Of a stretch of DNA of 64,000 nucleotides, positions 51,062-58,942 are shown piece by piece. The DNA lies in contig CAXMQQ010000084.1 in the NCBI GenBank assembly GCA_964195545.1, forward strand, positions 30,059 through 94,058, written 5' to 3'. Source of the stretch: JAHEEL01 sp964195545 (GTDB lineage: Bacteria > Actinomycetota > Acidimicrobiia > Spongiisociales > UBA5794). The notes beneath the pieces were generated by a model. The model saw only the letters and a program-made list of their open reading frames with translations. It made no database searches and was not told the origin of the DNA. A program made the position numbers and the translations under genes. Positions within the stretch are counted from its first letter, which is position 1. Each line of letters begins with the position of its first letter.

Positions 51062-51508
51062 ACCACCGATCTCTGAAACGATCATCTCAACTACCTGATC
51101 GGCGGCGTCGGCGACTTCGCTACTCGTCGCTACACCGGGATTGACTTTGCCGACCTCGACGCCGTAGACCACCAGTTCGTCGGGCATCATGTCGACGGCG
51201 CTGCCCAGGTCAATGGCTTCAACTACTCCTATGAGGTGGGTCGACGCTGACCGCCACGATGACGGGAAGCCCGCCATCCCATCGATGCGGTGAACCGAGC
51301 CGGGAACGCCACCTGACACCATGGCGTCGACGATGACGGTCAGCCTGGCGTCGCGCCATGTGTCGAGAAGATGTGTGGCATCCCCGACCGATTCGACCAA
51401 AGCAACCGATTCGGGAAGCCGACCGTTGAGTCGATCGATCACGATTGGACCTACCGCGTCGTCACCCATCATTCGGTTACCGACCCCGATCACAACGATG
51501 TCAGTCAC
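51050..51508 (-). CDS. Hydrogenase maturation endopeptidase
   Basis: 152 residues of the HybD/HycI/HoxW family: IVVIGVGNRMMGDDAVGP with the nickel-binding Glu position replaced by Asp, VIVDAMVSGG and the second acidic/His sites downstream (STHLIGVVEA). It cuts the C-terminal tail of the [NiFe] large subunit once nickel is in place. The GTG start overlaps the large-subunit stop by eight bases. Last gene of the hydrogenase operon. Confidence 0.87.
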   Translation of the reverse strand: MTDIVVIGVGNRMMGDDAVGPIVIDRLNGRLPESVALVESVGDATHLLDTWRDARLTVIVDAMVSGGVPGSVHRIDGMAGFPSSWRSASTHLIGVVEAIDLGSAVDMMPDELVVYGVEVGKVNPGVATSSEVADAADQVVEMIVSEIGGRRK

Positions 51509-52793
51509 GCTCCACCGTTAGGTCGAGGAAGTGCGTTGCACACGAGATGCAGGGGTCGTAGTTGCGGATCGACTGTTCGAGGACCCATGACAGCTTGTCG
51601 TCCGGCAGGTCGAGATGTCGCTCGAGAACGATCCTGAGATCCGACTCGATCGTCAACTGGTTCTGAGCCGTCGGGGGAACGATCTGCGCATCCGCGATGC
51701 GCCCGTCGCCGTGGACTCGATACCGGTGGTACAACAGTCCACGGGGGGCTTCCGTGGCACCGTGTCCCTCGCCCTCAACAGCCGTGTACGCCACGTATGG
51801 ATCCTCCGGCTGTTCGTAGCTGTCGATGATCCGCAGCGACTCTTCGACCGCATACAGCGTCTCAACGGCGCGGACCACGATGCTCTTGAATGGGTTCGTC
51901 ACGACCGGATCAAGGCCCACTTCCTGGGCCACATCTTGAGCGAACGGTGTCAACTTCTCGAAATTGAGGGCGTATCGTGCGAGCGGACCGACGTGATACG
52001 CGCCGCGCTCGCGAATCCGCGAATGGAGGGCGTTCGATCGTTTGACGTGCTCCTCGACGAAGTAGTCGTTGTACTCGGCAATCGAGAGGTCGAGGCCTTT
52101 GCTCGACACGATCCGACCCTCGTTGAACGGATACTCGTCGGGGTGGCTCAGCGAGACGAACTCGAAATCCATGTCGGCATCGGGGAACGTGAATCCGCCC
52201 ACGAAACGGATCGTCTCTGCTGCAGCGTCCTTCGCCCATTCGAGTTCTGGCACAAGCGCTTCGAGTTCTCGCTTCGTCGGGACCCGATAGAAGCCGCCGA
52301 CGCGAACGTTGATCGGATGGATCTCCCGTCCACCGACGAGTCCGACGACCGAGTTTCCCGACTTCTTGAGCCGTAGGCCTTGTTCGACGATCTCGCGGTG
52401 ATCCGCTGCCATGTGGATCCCACTCTCGTACCCCAGGAAATCGGGGGCGTGGAGCAGGTAGATGTGCAGCGCATGGCTCTCGATCCACTCACCGCAGTAG
52501 AGCAGTCTGCGCAGTTCGCGCAGCGGACCACCCACAGTTACTCCGAAGGCGTTCTCCATCGCATGGACCGAACTCATCTGATATGCAACTGGGCAGATAC
52601 CGCAGATACGGGCCGTTATGTCCGGGGCTTCAGTGTGGAGGCGACCCCGCAAGAACGCTTCGAAGAACCGGGGTGGTTCGAAGATCGAGAATTCGACGTC
52701 TTCGATCTGGTCATCGACGACCTTGACCCGCATCGATCCTTCACCTTCAACCCTGGCCAGGTACTCGACCGAGATCTCTCTGGCGTTCGTCAC
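51501..52793 (-). CDS. [NiFe] hydrogenase large subunit, group 3b type
   Basis: 430 residues. The catalytic cysteines are C64 and C67 (RICGICPVAY) and C415 and C418 (DPCISCATH). The chain continues nine residues past H421, the expected cleavage site for the maturation protease encoded next. The final metal-site Cys is Cys, not Sec. The position after CxxC that is often His is Tyr71 here. With the delta, gamma and beta partners this is the alpha subunit of an NAD(P)-linked cytoplasmic hydrogenase. GTG start overlapping the small-subunit stop (GTGA). Confidence 0.93.
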   Translation of the reverse strand: MTNAREISVEYLARVEGEGSMRVKVVDDQIEDVEFSIFEPPRFFEAFLRGRLHTEAPDITARICGICPVAYQMSSVHAMENAFGVTVGGPLRELRRLLYCGEWIESHALHIYLLHAPDFLGYESGIHMAADHREIVEQGLRLKKSGNSVVGLVGGREIHPINVRVGGFYRVPTKRELEALVPELEWAKDAAAETIRFVGGFTFPDADMDFEFVSLSHPDEYPFNEGRIVSSKGLDLSIAEYNDYFVEEHVKRSNALHSRIRERGAYHVGPLARYALNFEKLTPFAQDVAQEVGLDPVVTNPFKSIVVRAVETLYAVEESLRIIDSYEQPEDPYVAYTAVEGEGHGATEAPRGLLYHRYRVHGDGRIADAQIVPPTAQNQLTIESDLRIVLERHLDLPDDKLSWVLEQSIRNYDPCISCATHFLDLTVERD

Positions 52794-53584
52794 TGCACCC
52801 CTCCGATCTCAACCGCTGCTTCCCGACGATCGCTCTCAGTACGGAAGGCCTCGGACCACGCGTTGAAGCTCCGGAACGCGTCGACAAGCCCACGGTCGGA
52901 TGCTCCCATGACTCCCCATTGATCGGCGAGGGCCGCCGTGTTCGGACTCTCCATCGGGCCGAAGCAGCCGAAGCAGCCGCGGTGGTACGTGGGGCACAGA
53001 GCTTCACAGCCTGCCTGAGTGACGGGCCCTAGGCATGGTGTGCCGTGAGACACCATCACACACGGGTTGCCCTTCAGCTTGCACTCAACGCACACGCTGT
53101 AGGTCGGGATGTTCGGTCGCCGTCCCTGGAGGAAGGCGACCAGCACCTCGAACAGTTGCTGCTTTGAGATGGGGCAACCGCGCAGTTCGAAGTCCACCTG
53201 CACGTAGTCGGCGATCGGCCTCGAGGTCCGCAGCGTGTCGATGTAGTCGGGGTGGGCGTAGACGTATCGAGTGAAGTCGTCGACGTCCTTCCAATTGCGG
53301 AGTGCCTGGATCCCTCCTGCTGTGGCGCATGCCCCGATCGTGATGAGAACGGGGGTCTCTTCGCGGATCTGCTTGATCCGCTCGGCGTCGTGGGCGGTCG
53401 TTATCGATCCCTCGACGAGCGTCACGTCGTACGGAGGTGGGAGTACCTCGCGGGATGCTTCCATGAAGTTGGCGATCTGAACGACGCCGGCGACGGCAAG
53501 GAGCTCGTCCTCGAGATCGAGGAGGCTCAACTGACAGCCGTCGCAGGAAGCGAACTTGTGAACGGCGAGCGTTGGAAGGGCCAC
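52790..53584 (-). CDS. [NiFe] hydrogenase small subunit, group 3b type
   Basis: 264 residues. Fe-S cluster ligands are visible in FASCDGCQLS (proximal), TIGACATAGG, ELRGCPIS, then a medial/distal set CVECKLKGNPC, GCEALCP and GCFGCFGPME. There is no twin-arginine signal, consistent with a soluble cytoplasmic complex. It passes electrons from the NiFe site to the flavin subunit. GTG start with a GGGAGG site one base after the gamma-subunit stop. Confidence 0.92.
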   Translation of the reverse strand: MALPTLAVHKFASCDGCQLSLLDLEDELLAVAGVVQIANFMEASREVLPPPYDVTLVEGSITTAHDAERIKQIREETPVLITIGACATAGGIQALRNWKDVDDFTRYVYAHPDYIDTLRTSRPIADYVQVDFELRGCPISKQQLFEVLVAFLQGRRPNIPTYSVCVECKLKGNPCVMVSHGTPCLGPVTQAGCEALCPTYHRGCFGCFGPMESPNTAALADQWGVMGASDRGLVDAFRSFNAWSEAFRTESDRREAAVEIGGVQ

Positions 53585-53585
53585 G

Positions 53586-54434
53586 TCACACCTCCCTGAT
53601 CCAGAACGTGTCGGTGATCTCTGCGCAACTCAGAATCGGGCCGTCCTTGCAGACGAAGTGCTGGCCGAACTGGCAATGACCGCAGAGGCCGATCCCACAC
53701 TTCATGTTCCGCTCCATCGAGACATGCAGCCGATGGTCGGTGATTCCTTTGCGTTCCAGGTCTTGGATCGTGAACCGCATCATGATCTCAGGACCACAGA
53801 CAAATGCCACAGCCGATTCCGGATCGAACGACGCACGGTTGATCAGGGACGTAACGACCCCGACCGGTCCCCGCCACGTCCGATCGGCGTGGTCGACGGT
53901 GATCAGGACATCCAGATCGAATCGGCCGCGCCACTCCTGGAGTTCATCGGCGAAGAGCAACTCACCCGGTGAGCGGGCGCCGTACAGCAGGGTCACGTTG
54001 TCATATCGGTCGCGATTCTCGAGAACCTCGAGGAGCGCCGGACGAAGAGGAGCGAGCCCGATCCCGCCGGTGATAATGAGCAGATCGCCACCCTCCGCGA
54101 ACTCGGTCGGCCACGCCGACCCATATGGGCCCCGCACGCCGACTGTGTCTCCCGGTGAGACGGCGGTCAGCGCATCGGTGACCGGTCCGACGGCCCGGAT
54201 CGTCTGAACGAGCCGGCTCGGATCGTTCGGATCGCCGCTGATCGAGATCGGTATCTCGCCGACTCCGAACGCATAGAGCATCGTGAACTGGCCGGGCGCG
54301 AACTCCCAGCCGTTGTGCGGCGGCTCGACATCGAGCGTGAACGTGTCTTTGAGTTCTCTCACGACCGATCGGACCCGGCAGGGGACCGGGTGCATCGGGC
54401 GCACGGCGGGTTCAGCGAGAAGTTGAGTAGACAT
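53586..54434 (-). CDS. Hydrogenase gamma subunit: FAD/NAD(P) reductase with 2Fe-2S
   Basis: 282 residues of the HydG/AsrB/PyrK family. An FAD-binding beta-barrel (FAPGQFTMLYAFG, ISISGDP), a Rossmann NAD(P) domain (LLIITGGIGLAPLRPAL, FVCGPEIMMRF) and a C-terminal 2Fe-2S motif (NMKCGIGLCGHCQFGQHFVC). It exchanges electrons with NAD(P)H. It overlaps the upstream cNMP-domain gene by 23 bases. Confidence 0.92.
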   Translation of the reverse strand: MSTQLLAEPAVRPMHPVPCRVRSVVRELKDTFTLDVEPPHNGWEFAPGQFTMLYAFGVGEIPISISGDPNDPSRLVQTIRAVGPVTDALTAVSPGDTVGVRGPYGSAWPTEFAEGGDLLIITGGIGLAPLRPALLEVLENRDRYDNVTLLYGARSPGELLFADELQEWRGRFDLDVLITVDHADRTWRGPVGVVTSLINRASFDPESAVAFVCGPEIMMRFTIQDLERKGITDHRLHVSMERNMKCGIGLCGHCQFGQHFVCKDGPILSCAEITDTFWIREV

Positions 54435-54873
54435 CGAGCAACTGGATCCTTATCGATTGCATGCGGTTGACGAGCATCTCCGTGAAACGCTTCATCAGTT
54501 CGTATCCGAGGAGCGGATCGCTCTCGGAGGCCTCCTTCAGCCGGGGACCGTCGAAGCGAATGGCCTCCGCATTGCTGTGGACGTGGGCGTCATAGGTCCA
54601 CCGGTACGGTGGGTACAGCCACGACCATCCGAGAAAGTCTCCAGAATGCAGGGTGAGGATGACCTGTGGTCCGTGTCCCGGGGTCTCGAGTTCGAGAGCG
54701 ACGTCGCCGTCCAGGATGAGCAGAGGACCGGTGGCGCTCGTGCCCTCGGTGAAGATCGTCTCCCTTTCGCCATAGGACACCACGGTGCCCGTCTCCGCGA
54801 CGACCTGGATCTGGTCGTGAGTCATCCCCGCAAAGAAGGGATGCTCGACGATCAGATCGAACACTTCGCTCAT
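54412..54873 (-). CDS. Cyclic-nucleotide-binding-fold protein in the hydrogenase operon
   Basis: 153 residues of a CRP-type sensor barrel (FFAGMTHDQIQVVAETG, TIFTEGTSATGPLLILDGDVAL) with a C-terminal helix but no helix-turn-helix, so it is not itself a classical DNA-binding regulator. The phosphate cassette reads SGDFLGWSWLYPPYR: the usual Gly-Glu of cAMP binders is replaced by Gly-Trp, so ligand binding is doubtful. The ATG overlaps the beta-subunit stop (ATGA). A role in controlling or assembling the hydrogenase is inferred from position. Confidence 0.8.
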   Translation of the reverse strand: MSEVFDLIVEHPFFAGMTHDQIQVVAETGTVVSYGERETIFTEGTSATGPLLILDGDVALELETPGHGPQVILTLHSGDFLGWSWLYPPYRWTYDAHVHSNAEAIRFDGPRLKEASESDPLLGYELMKRFTEMLVNRMQSIRIQLLDVYSTSR

Positions 54874-56018
54874 TCGACTGCCTCCTTGACGGCGGGCGTC
54901 TCGATAGCGACCTTGCGGATGTCCCGCTCCCGGATCACTGCCGCTTCCTTCGTGATATCGATTCCGACCGGGCACCAGGCGATACAGCGTCCGCACCCCA
55001 CGCAACCGATCGAATCGAATTGGTCCTGCCAGGACGCCAATTTGTGGGTCAGCCACTGTCGATAGCGCGAAGAGGACGATGAGCGCACCGGTCCGCCGTG
55101 GATGTAGGAGAAATCGAGCGTGAAGCACGAGTCCCATGTCCGCGCGCGCTCCGCACTAGACCCATCAAGCGCCTGACGGTCCTCGACCGTCGAACAGAAG
55201 CACGTGGGACATACCATCGTGCAGTTCGTGCACGACAAGCAGCGATCCCCAACTTCGCGCCAGTACGGATTCGAGAGGTTCGCGTAGAGCAACTCCTTCA
55301 GTCCGCCGGTCTCGAGCGTCCGACCCATGTAGTCCGCGGCATGAACGACGAGTCGGCGCGCTGTCACGACCTCCTCATCGCGGGCATCTCGAGCCATCAG
55401 CCCCGAGAGCACCTCAACACCGCTGTCGGTCCCGGCCTCGGCAAGGAAGTAGTGCTGATCCCCGCCGAGTACCTCGGTGAGTGCAATGTCATAGCCCTCG
55501 CTGACGTCTGGTCCAGTTCCGACCGACTTGCAGAAGCACGTGGCGGCGGGTTGGGTGCAGTTCACAGCAACGGTGAACGACTTCTTCCGTCGCTCGGTGT
55601 AGATGCCGTCCCCGACCGGTAGGTACACGTCATCCTGGATCTTCATCGCCGCTACCTCGCAGGGACGGGCACCGAAGAATGCATAGCTCGGCGGCTCCTC
55701 GGCTTCGACCGTTTCGAACCCGTCCTCGGTCCGGAGTCCTCTCCAGAACACCGTCCCCGGTGGCGCGAGGAACTTCTTCCACGACTGGGGGCCGACGACG
55801 TACCCAAAGAGAGCGTCGTCACCGCGGTTCTCAAGCCGGTACGTTCCGGCCTCTTGTCGATCGCGTATCCCAACCGGAAGGTCGGCGGTCGACGTGATCG
55901 TGTCGTAGAGAATGGTCTGGCTGCGAACGGTCGGACCGACTACTTCATAGCCCCGGTCGATAAGTGTACTGATGAGGGCATCGACGCCCTCACGGTTGAT
56001 GACGAGTGGTTCTGTCAC
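54870..56018 (-). CDS. Hydrogenase beta subunit: 4Fe-4S protein (HydB/AsrA type)
   Basis: 382 residues. An N-terminal domain with FFGARPCEVAAMKIQDDVYL and CTQPAATCFC is followed by a two-cluster ferredoxin domain: CLSCTNCTMVCPTCFC and CVGCGRCIAWCP. These match the sulfhydrogenase beta/anaerobic sulfite reductase A family that relays electrons within the complex. The start is the GTG at 56018 with a GGATGGAG site; the longer frame reaches into the PAC2 promoter and was rejected. First gene of the hydrogenase operon. Confidence 0.9.
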   Translation of the reverse strand: MTEPLVINREGVDALISTLIDRGYEVVGPTVRSQTILYDTITSTADLPVGIRDRQEAGTYRLENRGDDALFGYVVGPQSWKKFLAPPGTVFWRGLRTEDGFETVEAEEPPSYAFFGARPCEVAAMKIQDDVYLPVGDGIYTERRKKSFTVAVNCTQPAATCFCKSVGTGPDVSEGYDIALTEVLGGDQHYFLAEAGTDSGVEVLSGLMARDARDEEVVTARRLVVHAADYMGRTLETGGLKELLYANLSNPYWREVGDRCLSCTNCTMVCPTCFCSTVEDRQALDGSSAERARTWDSCFTLDFSYIHGGPVRSSSSSRYRQWLTHKLASWQDQFDSIGCVGCGRCIAWCPVGIDITKEAAVIRERDIRKVAIETPAVKEAVE

Positions 56019-56044
56019 GGCTCCATCCTCGGATGCTCCGTCAC

Positions 56045-56050
56045 ACGCTA
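56045..56050 (-). promoter_or_regulatory. -10 box candidate of the hydrogenase operon
   Basis: TAGCGT on the minus strand, giving a leader of about 20 bases with the GGATGGAG site. Confidence 0.3.
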
Positions 56051-56145
56051 CGAAATAACACCGAGCCGGTATAGGGTCAGAGGTCTCAGCTGGTGGGCCG
56101 ATTGGCCCCATCTCAGATCGGGTGAGCGCTACGGCGCCTGCCCGA

Positions 56146-56151
56146 TAGCCT
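56146..56151 (+). promoter_or_regulatory. -10 box of the PAC2 gene (leaderless type)
   Basis: TAGCCT, seven bases before the GTG at 56159. Confidence 0.5.
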
Positions 56152-56158
56152 TCCGATC

Positions 56159-56998
56159 GTGGACCCCGTACGACGCTTCGCACGACCAGCCCTCCGTCGA
56201 CCGCGCGCGGTCCTCGCTTTCGAAGGATGGAACGATGCATGCGACGCTGCTTCAGGAGCCCTCCGCCATCTGTTGGAGCGCCGCCGCATCCAGCGACCGT
56301 TCGCGATCATCGAATCGGAGGAGTTCTTCGATTTCCAAGAACATCGTCCATCGGTCACCGTCCGCGACGGTTCCATTCGGGCGATGACATGGCCCGAAAC
56401 TCGCTTCTACGCGATCGAACGACCCGACCAGGATCACGACCTCGTCGTCGTCGTCGGAGACGAACCGACGTTCCGCTGGAAGACATTCGCCCGAACGGTC
56501 GCCGCCCTCCTTGCGGACAGCGGTGTCGAGTCGGTCACGATGCTCGGTGCCTACATCGGTTCGGTCACTCACTCAGGCCCGGTACCTCTATCGGGCGTCG
56601 TCACGGATCCGTCCTCCCTCGATTCGATGACCCTGCCTCCAACCGACTACGAGGGTCCCGCCGGAATCGTTGCTGTGCTGGGTGAAGCATGCAAGGAAGC
56701 GGGAATCCCTGCCACGAGTATTTGGGCGGCAACACCGCACTACCTGGCGACGAGTCCGAACCCGATGGCGATGAGGGCGCTGCTCGCCAAGGCCGGGGAG
56801 ATCGCCGGTTTCGATGGCGACAGCCAGGAGCTTCGCGACATGGAGACCGAGTTCATCCTGCAGGTCGATGAGGCCGTTGCAGAGTCGGACGATCTCGCCG
56901 AATACGTGCGCGAGGTAGCCGAGGAGGGTCGGCAGATGGACCCGGAGCGAACCGGTGAGCTCGTCGACGAGATCGAGCGATTCCTCAAGGACGTCTGA
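56159..56998 (+). CDS. PAC2 family protein
   Basis: 279 residues: RAVLAFEGWNDACDAASGAL at the start and MLGAYIGSVTHSGPVPLSG, GPAGIVAVLGEAC and PHYLATSPNPMA further on, the conserved core of PAC2 (proteasome-assembly-chaperone-like) proteins common in Actinobacteria. The C-terminal 40 residues are acidic and helical. The bacterial role is undefined; a link with the actinobacterial proteasome has been suggested for the family but no proteasome gene is here. GTG start fixed by TAGCCT. Confidence 0.85.
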   Translation: MDPVRRFARPALRRPRAVLAFEGWNDACDAASGALRHLLERRRIQRPFAIIESEEFFDFQEHRPSVTVRDGSIRAMTWPETRFYAIERPDQDHDLVVVVGDEPTFRWKTFARTVAALLADSGVESVTMLGAYIGSVTHSGPVPLSGVVTDPSSLDSMTLPPTDYEGPAGIVAVLGEACKEAGIPATSIWAATPHYLATSPNPMAMRALLAKAGEIAGFDGDSQELRDMETEFILQVDEAVAESDDLAEYVREVAEEGRQMDPERTGELVDEIERFLKDV

Positions 56999-56999
56999 G

Positions 57000-57014
57000 C
57001 CGTGCTTCGCACGG
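57000..57014 (+). terminator. Hairpin after the PAC2 gene
   Basis: CCGTGC-TTC-GCACGG directly after the stop; no T-tract. Confidence 0.4.
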
Positions 57015-57029
57015 GGTAGTCAGTCTTGG

Positions 57030-57054
57030 GTACTGAGTACTGAGTACTGCGTAC
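57030..57054. repeat. Heptanucleotide tandem repeat (GTACTGA family)
   Basis: GTACTGA, GTACTGA, GTACTGC and a closing GTAC: 25 bases, same layout as 34929-34953. It lies between convergent genes. Confidence 0.7.
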
Positions 57055-57061
57055 CCAGTCC

Positions 57062-57076
57062 AGCGGCGGGGCCGCT
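57062..57076 (-). terminator. Hairpin at the bS22 stop codon
   Basis: AGCGGC-GGG-GCCGCT overlaps the stop of the bS22 gene; no T-tract. Confidence 0.35.
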
Positions 57077-57167
57077 ACTTCTTGGTCTTGTGTCGATTCG
57101 CCTTGATGCGCTTGCGATACTTGTGCTTGCTCATCTTCTTCCGACGCTTCTTGATCAGCGAACCCAT
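57075..57167 (-). CDS. Small ribosomal subunit protein bS22
   Basis: 30 residues, almost entirely Lys, Arg and His (opens MGSLIKKRRKKMSKHKYRKR). It matches the actinobacterial bS22 (AURKAIP1/COX24-domain) protein described in mycobacterial ribosomes, which also starts MGS-IKKRRK-MSK. The ATG at 57167 is chosen for that match; the larger open frame it belongs to is antisense to the next gene and not real beyond this point. Single gene. Confidence 0.88.
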   Translation of the reverse strand: MGSLIKKRRKKMSKHKYRKRIKANRHKTKK

Positions 57168-57310
57168 GCAGGAGACCTCACTCGGTGTATTCGGGAACCG
57201 GTTCCGACGGCGGCAAGGCCGGGCCGGAACCCATAAGGTTCGCGGAGGATAGGCCACTACGCAAACAGGCGTCACTCTCATGTCGAGGAATCCAGCCTCT
57301 CGACGGCTTG

Positions 57311-57316
57311 TAGAGT
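57311..57316 (+). promoter_or_regulatory. -10 box of the C26 hydrolase gene (leaderless type)
   Basis: TAGAGT, seven bases before the GTG at 57324. Confidence 0.5.
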
Positions 57317-57323
57317 CCTCCAG

Positions 57324-58097
57324 GTGCGTCCAATCATCGGGATTACATCCCAACCGAAGCAGGCCATAAGCGCCTCCGGCAACCTCGATTCGCACGTCAT
57401 CGGACACACATATACCGACGGCGTGCTCCGAGCGGGTGGTATCCCCGTGATCCTCTCGCCGGTGGCAAACGAAGACGTAGCCACACTCGTCGACCGTCTC
57501 GACGGCATCGTCCTCACGGGTGGCGGAGACATGGATCCGGGGCGATACGGCGAAGAGGCTCACCCTGAAGTCCGCGAGGTCAACGCTGCGAGAGATGAGT
57601 TCGAACTCCTGCTTGTCCATGAGGCGAAGGAGCGCCGTCTCCCCGTTTTGGCGATTTGTCGCGGACTCCAGGTTGTGAATGTTGCTCTGGGCGGCACGCT
57701 CATCCAGGACATCCCCTCGGTCATCGGCTCGATCGATCACGGGACGAGAGGCGATGCCGTGTACGAGGCTCATCAGTCGATCACGATCGATACCGCCTCC
57801 GACATCTCCAAGGTCGTGAGCACGACAGAACTCATGGTGAACTCCATCCATCACCAAGCGGTGAAGGACCTCGCCCCCGGGCTCCGTGCAGTCGCGTGGG
57901 CCAATGACGGCGTGATCGAAGGGATCCAGCACGAGGACGACGAGTGGCCGTTGCTGGCTGTGCAGTGGCATCCCGAATTCCTCGGCGACAACTGCGACGA
58001 AGCGTCGCATCTCCTGTTTGCGGCGTTCGTCGAATCGATCCTGCTCGCTCACCCCGAGACCAACTGGACGCCATACGAGGCAACGATCGGTTGCTAG
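57324..58097 (+). CDS. Gamma-glutamyl-gamma-aminobutyrate hydrolase family (peptidase C26)
   Basis: 257 residues of the class I glutamine-amidotransferase fold: IIGITSQPKQ at the start, GIVLTGGGDMDPGRYGEE, nucleophile Cys in LAICRGLQVVNVALGG, NSIHHQAVKDL and the catalytic His-Glu in VQWHPEFL. PuuD-type enzymes release GABA from gamma-Glu-GABA in putrescine breakdown; other members cut folyl- or other gamma-glutamyl compounds, so the substrate is uncertain. GTG start fixed by TAGAGT. Confidence 0.87.
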   Translation: MRPIIGITSQPKQAISASGNLDSHVIGHTYTDGVLRAGGIPVILSPVANEDVATLVDRLDGIVLTGGGDMDPGRYGEEAHPEVREVNAARDEFELLLVHEAKERRLPVLAICRGLQVVNVALGGTLIQDIPSVIGSIDHGTRGDAVYEAHQSITIDTASDISKVVSTTELMVNSIHHQAVKDLAPGLRAVAWANDGVIEGIQHEDDEWPLLAVQWHPEFLGDNCDEASHLLFAAFVESILLAHPETNWTPYEATIGC

Positions 58098-58105
58098 GGG
58101 AATCC

Positions 58106-58942
58106 CTAACGCAAGCCCTCGAAGTCGACGGCGAGCACTCTCACGAATCCTGCTTCGCCGAGCACGTCGCTGAGCGCTTCGATGACGGGCCCTTTCGTCT
58201 CTTCGGTCGCCAGGGCGAGTGCGGCCGGTCCTGCACCGGACCAGGCTGCGTGAAGAGCGCCTGACTCGCGAGCTGCCTTGATCATCGCTGTGGTAACCGG
58301 TGAGAGCGGGTCCCGTACCTCTTCGTGGAATTCGTCACCCTCCGCCGCGGTGAACGCCTCCGGGCTTCCCGTTCGGAGCGCCTCTACGAGAAAGACCGCT
58401 CTCGATACGTTTCGAATGGCGGCCTTGAGCGGCACATCCACCGGCAGCACTTCTCTCGCTCGCTTCGTGGACAGCGGCGTATCGGGTATTCCGACGACCG
58501 GAATGAGGCGATCGTCTATCTCGAGTCGGTGGGGGCCGTTCGATCCGACGGCCATGAGACCGCCCCACACAGCCGGCGCAGCATTGTCCCCATGCCCCTC
58601 GATAGCTGCGATGATCTCGTAGATCTCGCTCCTCACGGGTTCAATTCCGAGCGCCCGTCGGGAAGCCGCCGCCGCGGCGGCCGTAACCGCCGACGAAGAA
58701 CCCAGGCCACGGGCGCGGGGGATCGAATTGTCCACCGTGAGCGCCATGGGTCGATATGCCGCGGCCACAATGGTGTCATACAGCATGTCGCCCGCCTCAA
58801 GAGCGAACGGACCGTCCCCGTCGTCAACGGTCATTCGATCGGAGGGCACTGCGTCGACCACGCATCTCAAATCGACGGCCAGACCGAGAACGTCGAATCC
58901 CGGACCGAGATTGCCGGATGATCCGGGTGCCGACGCCCTCAT
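58106..58942 (-). CDS. thrB: Homoserine kinase
   Basis: 278 residues of the GHMP kinase family: SAPGSSGNLGPGFDVLGLAV at the N-terminus, the phosphate loop PRARGLGSSSAVTAAA, and a C-terminal AAWSGAGPAALALA motif. NLGPGFDVLG is characteristic of ThrB. It phosphorylates homoserine toward threonine, using the product of the aspartate route (lysC-asd at 23-25 kb). The ATG overlaps the CDF gene stop by four bases (ATGA). thrC is not in the window. Confidence 0.88.
   Translation of the reverse strand: MRASAPGSSGNLGPGFDVLGLAVDLRCVVDAVPSDRMTVDDGDGPFALEAGDMLYDTIVAAAYRPMALTVDNSIPRARGLGSSSAVTAAAAAASRRALGIEPVRSEIYEIIAAIEGHGDNAAPAVWGGLMAVGSNGPHRLEIDDRLIPVVGIPDTPLSTKRAREVLPVDVPLKAAIRNVSRAVFLVEALRTGSPEAFTAAEGDEFHEEVRDPLSPVTTAMIKAARESGALHAAWSGAGPAALALATEETKGPVIEALSDVLGEAGFVRVLAVDFEGLR

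Noticed and set aside
57168..58052. Upstream extension of the bS22 frame (to 325 codons)
   Set aside because: It is antisense to the C26 hydrolase gene; only the last 30 codons match a known protein and have their own start.
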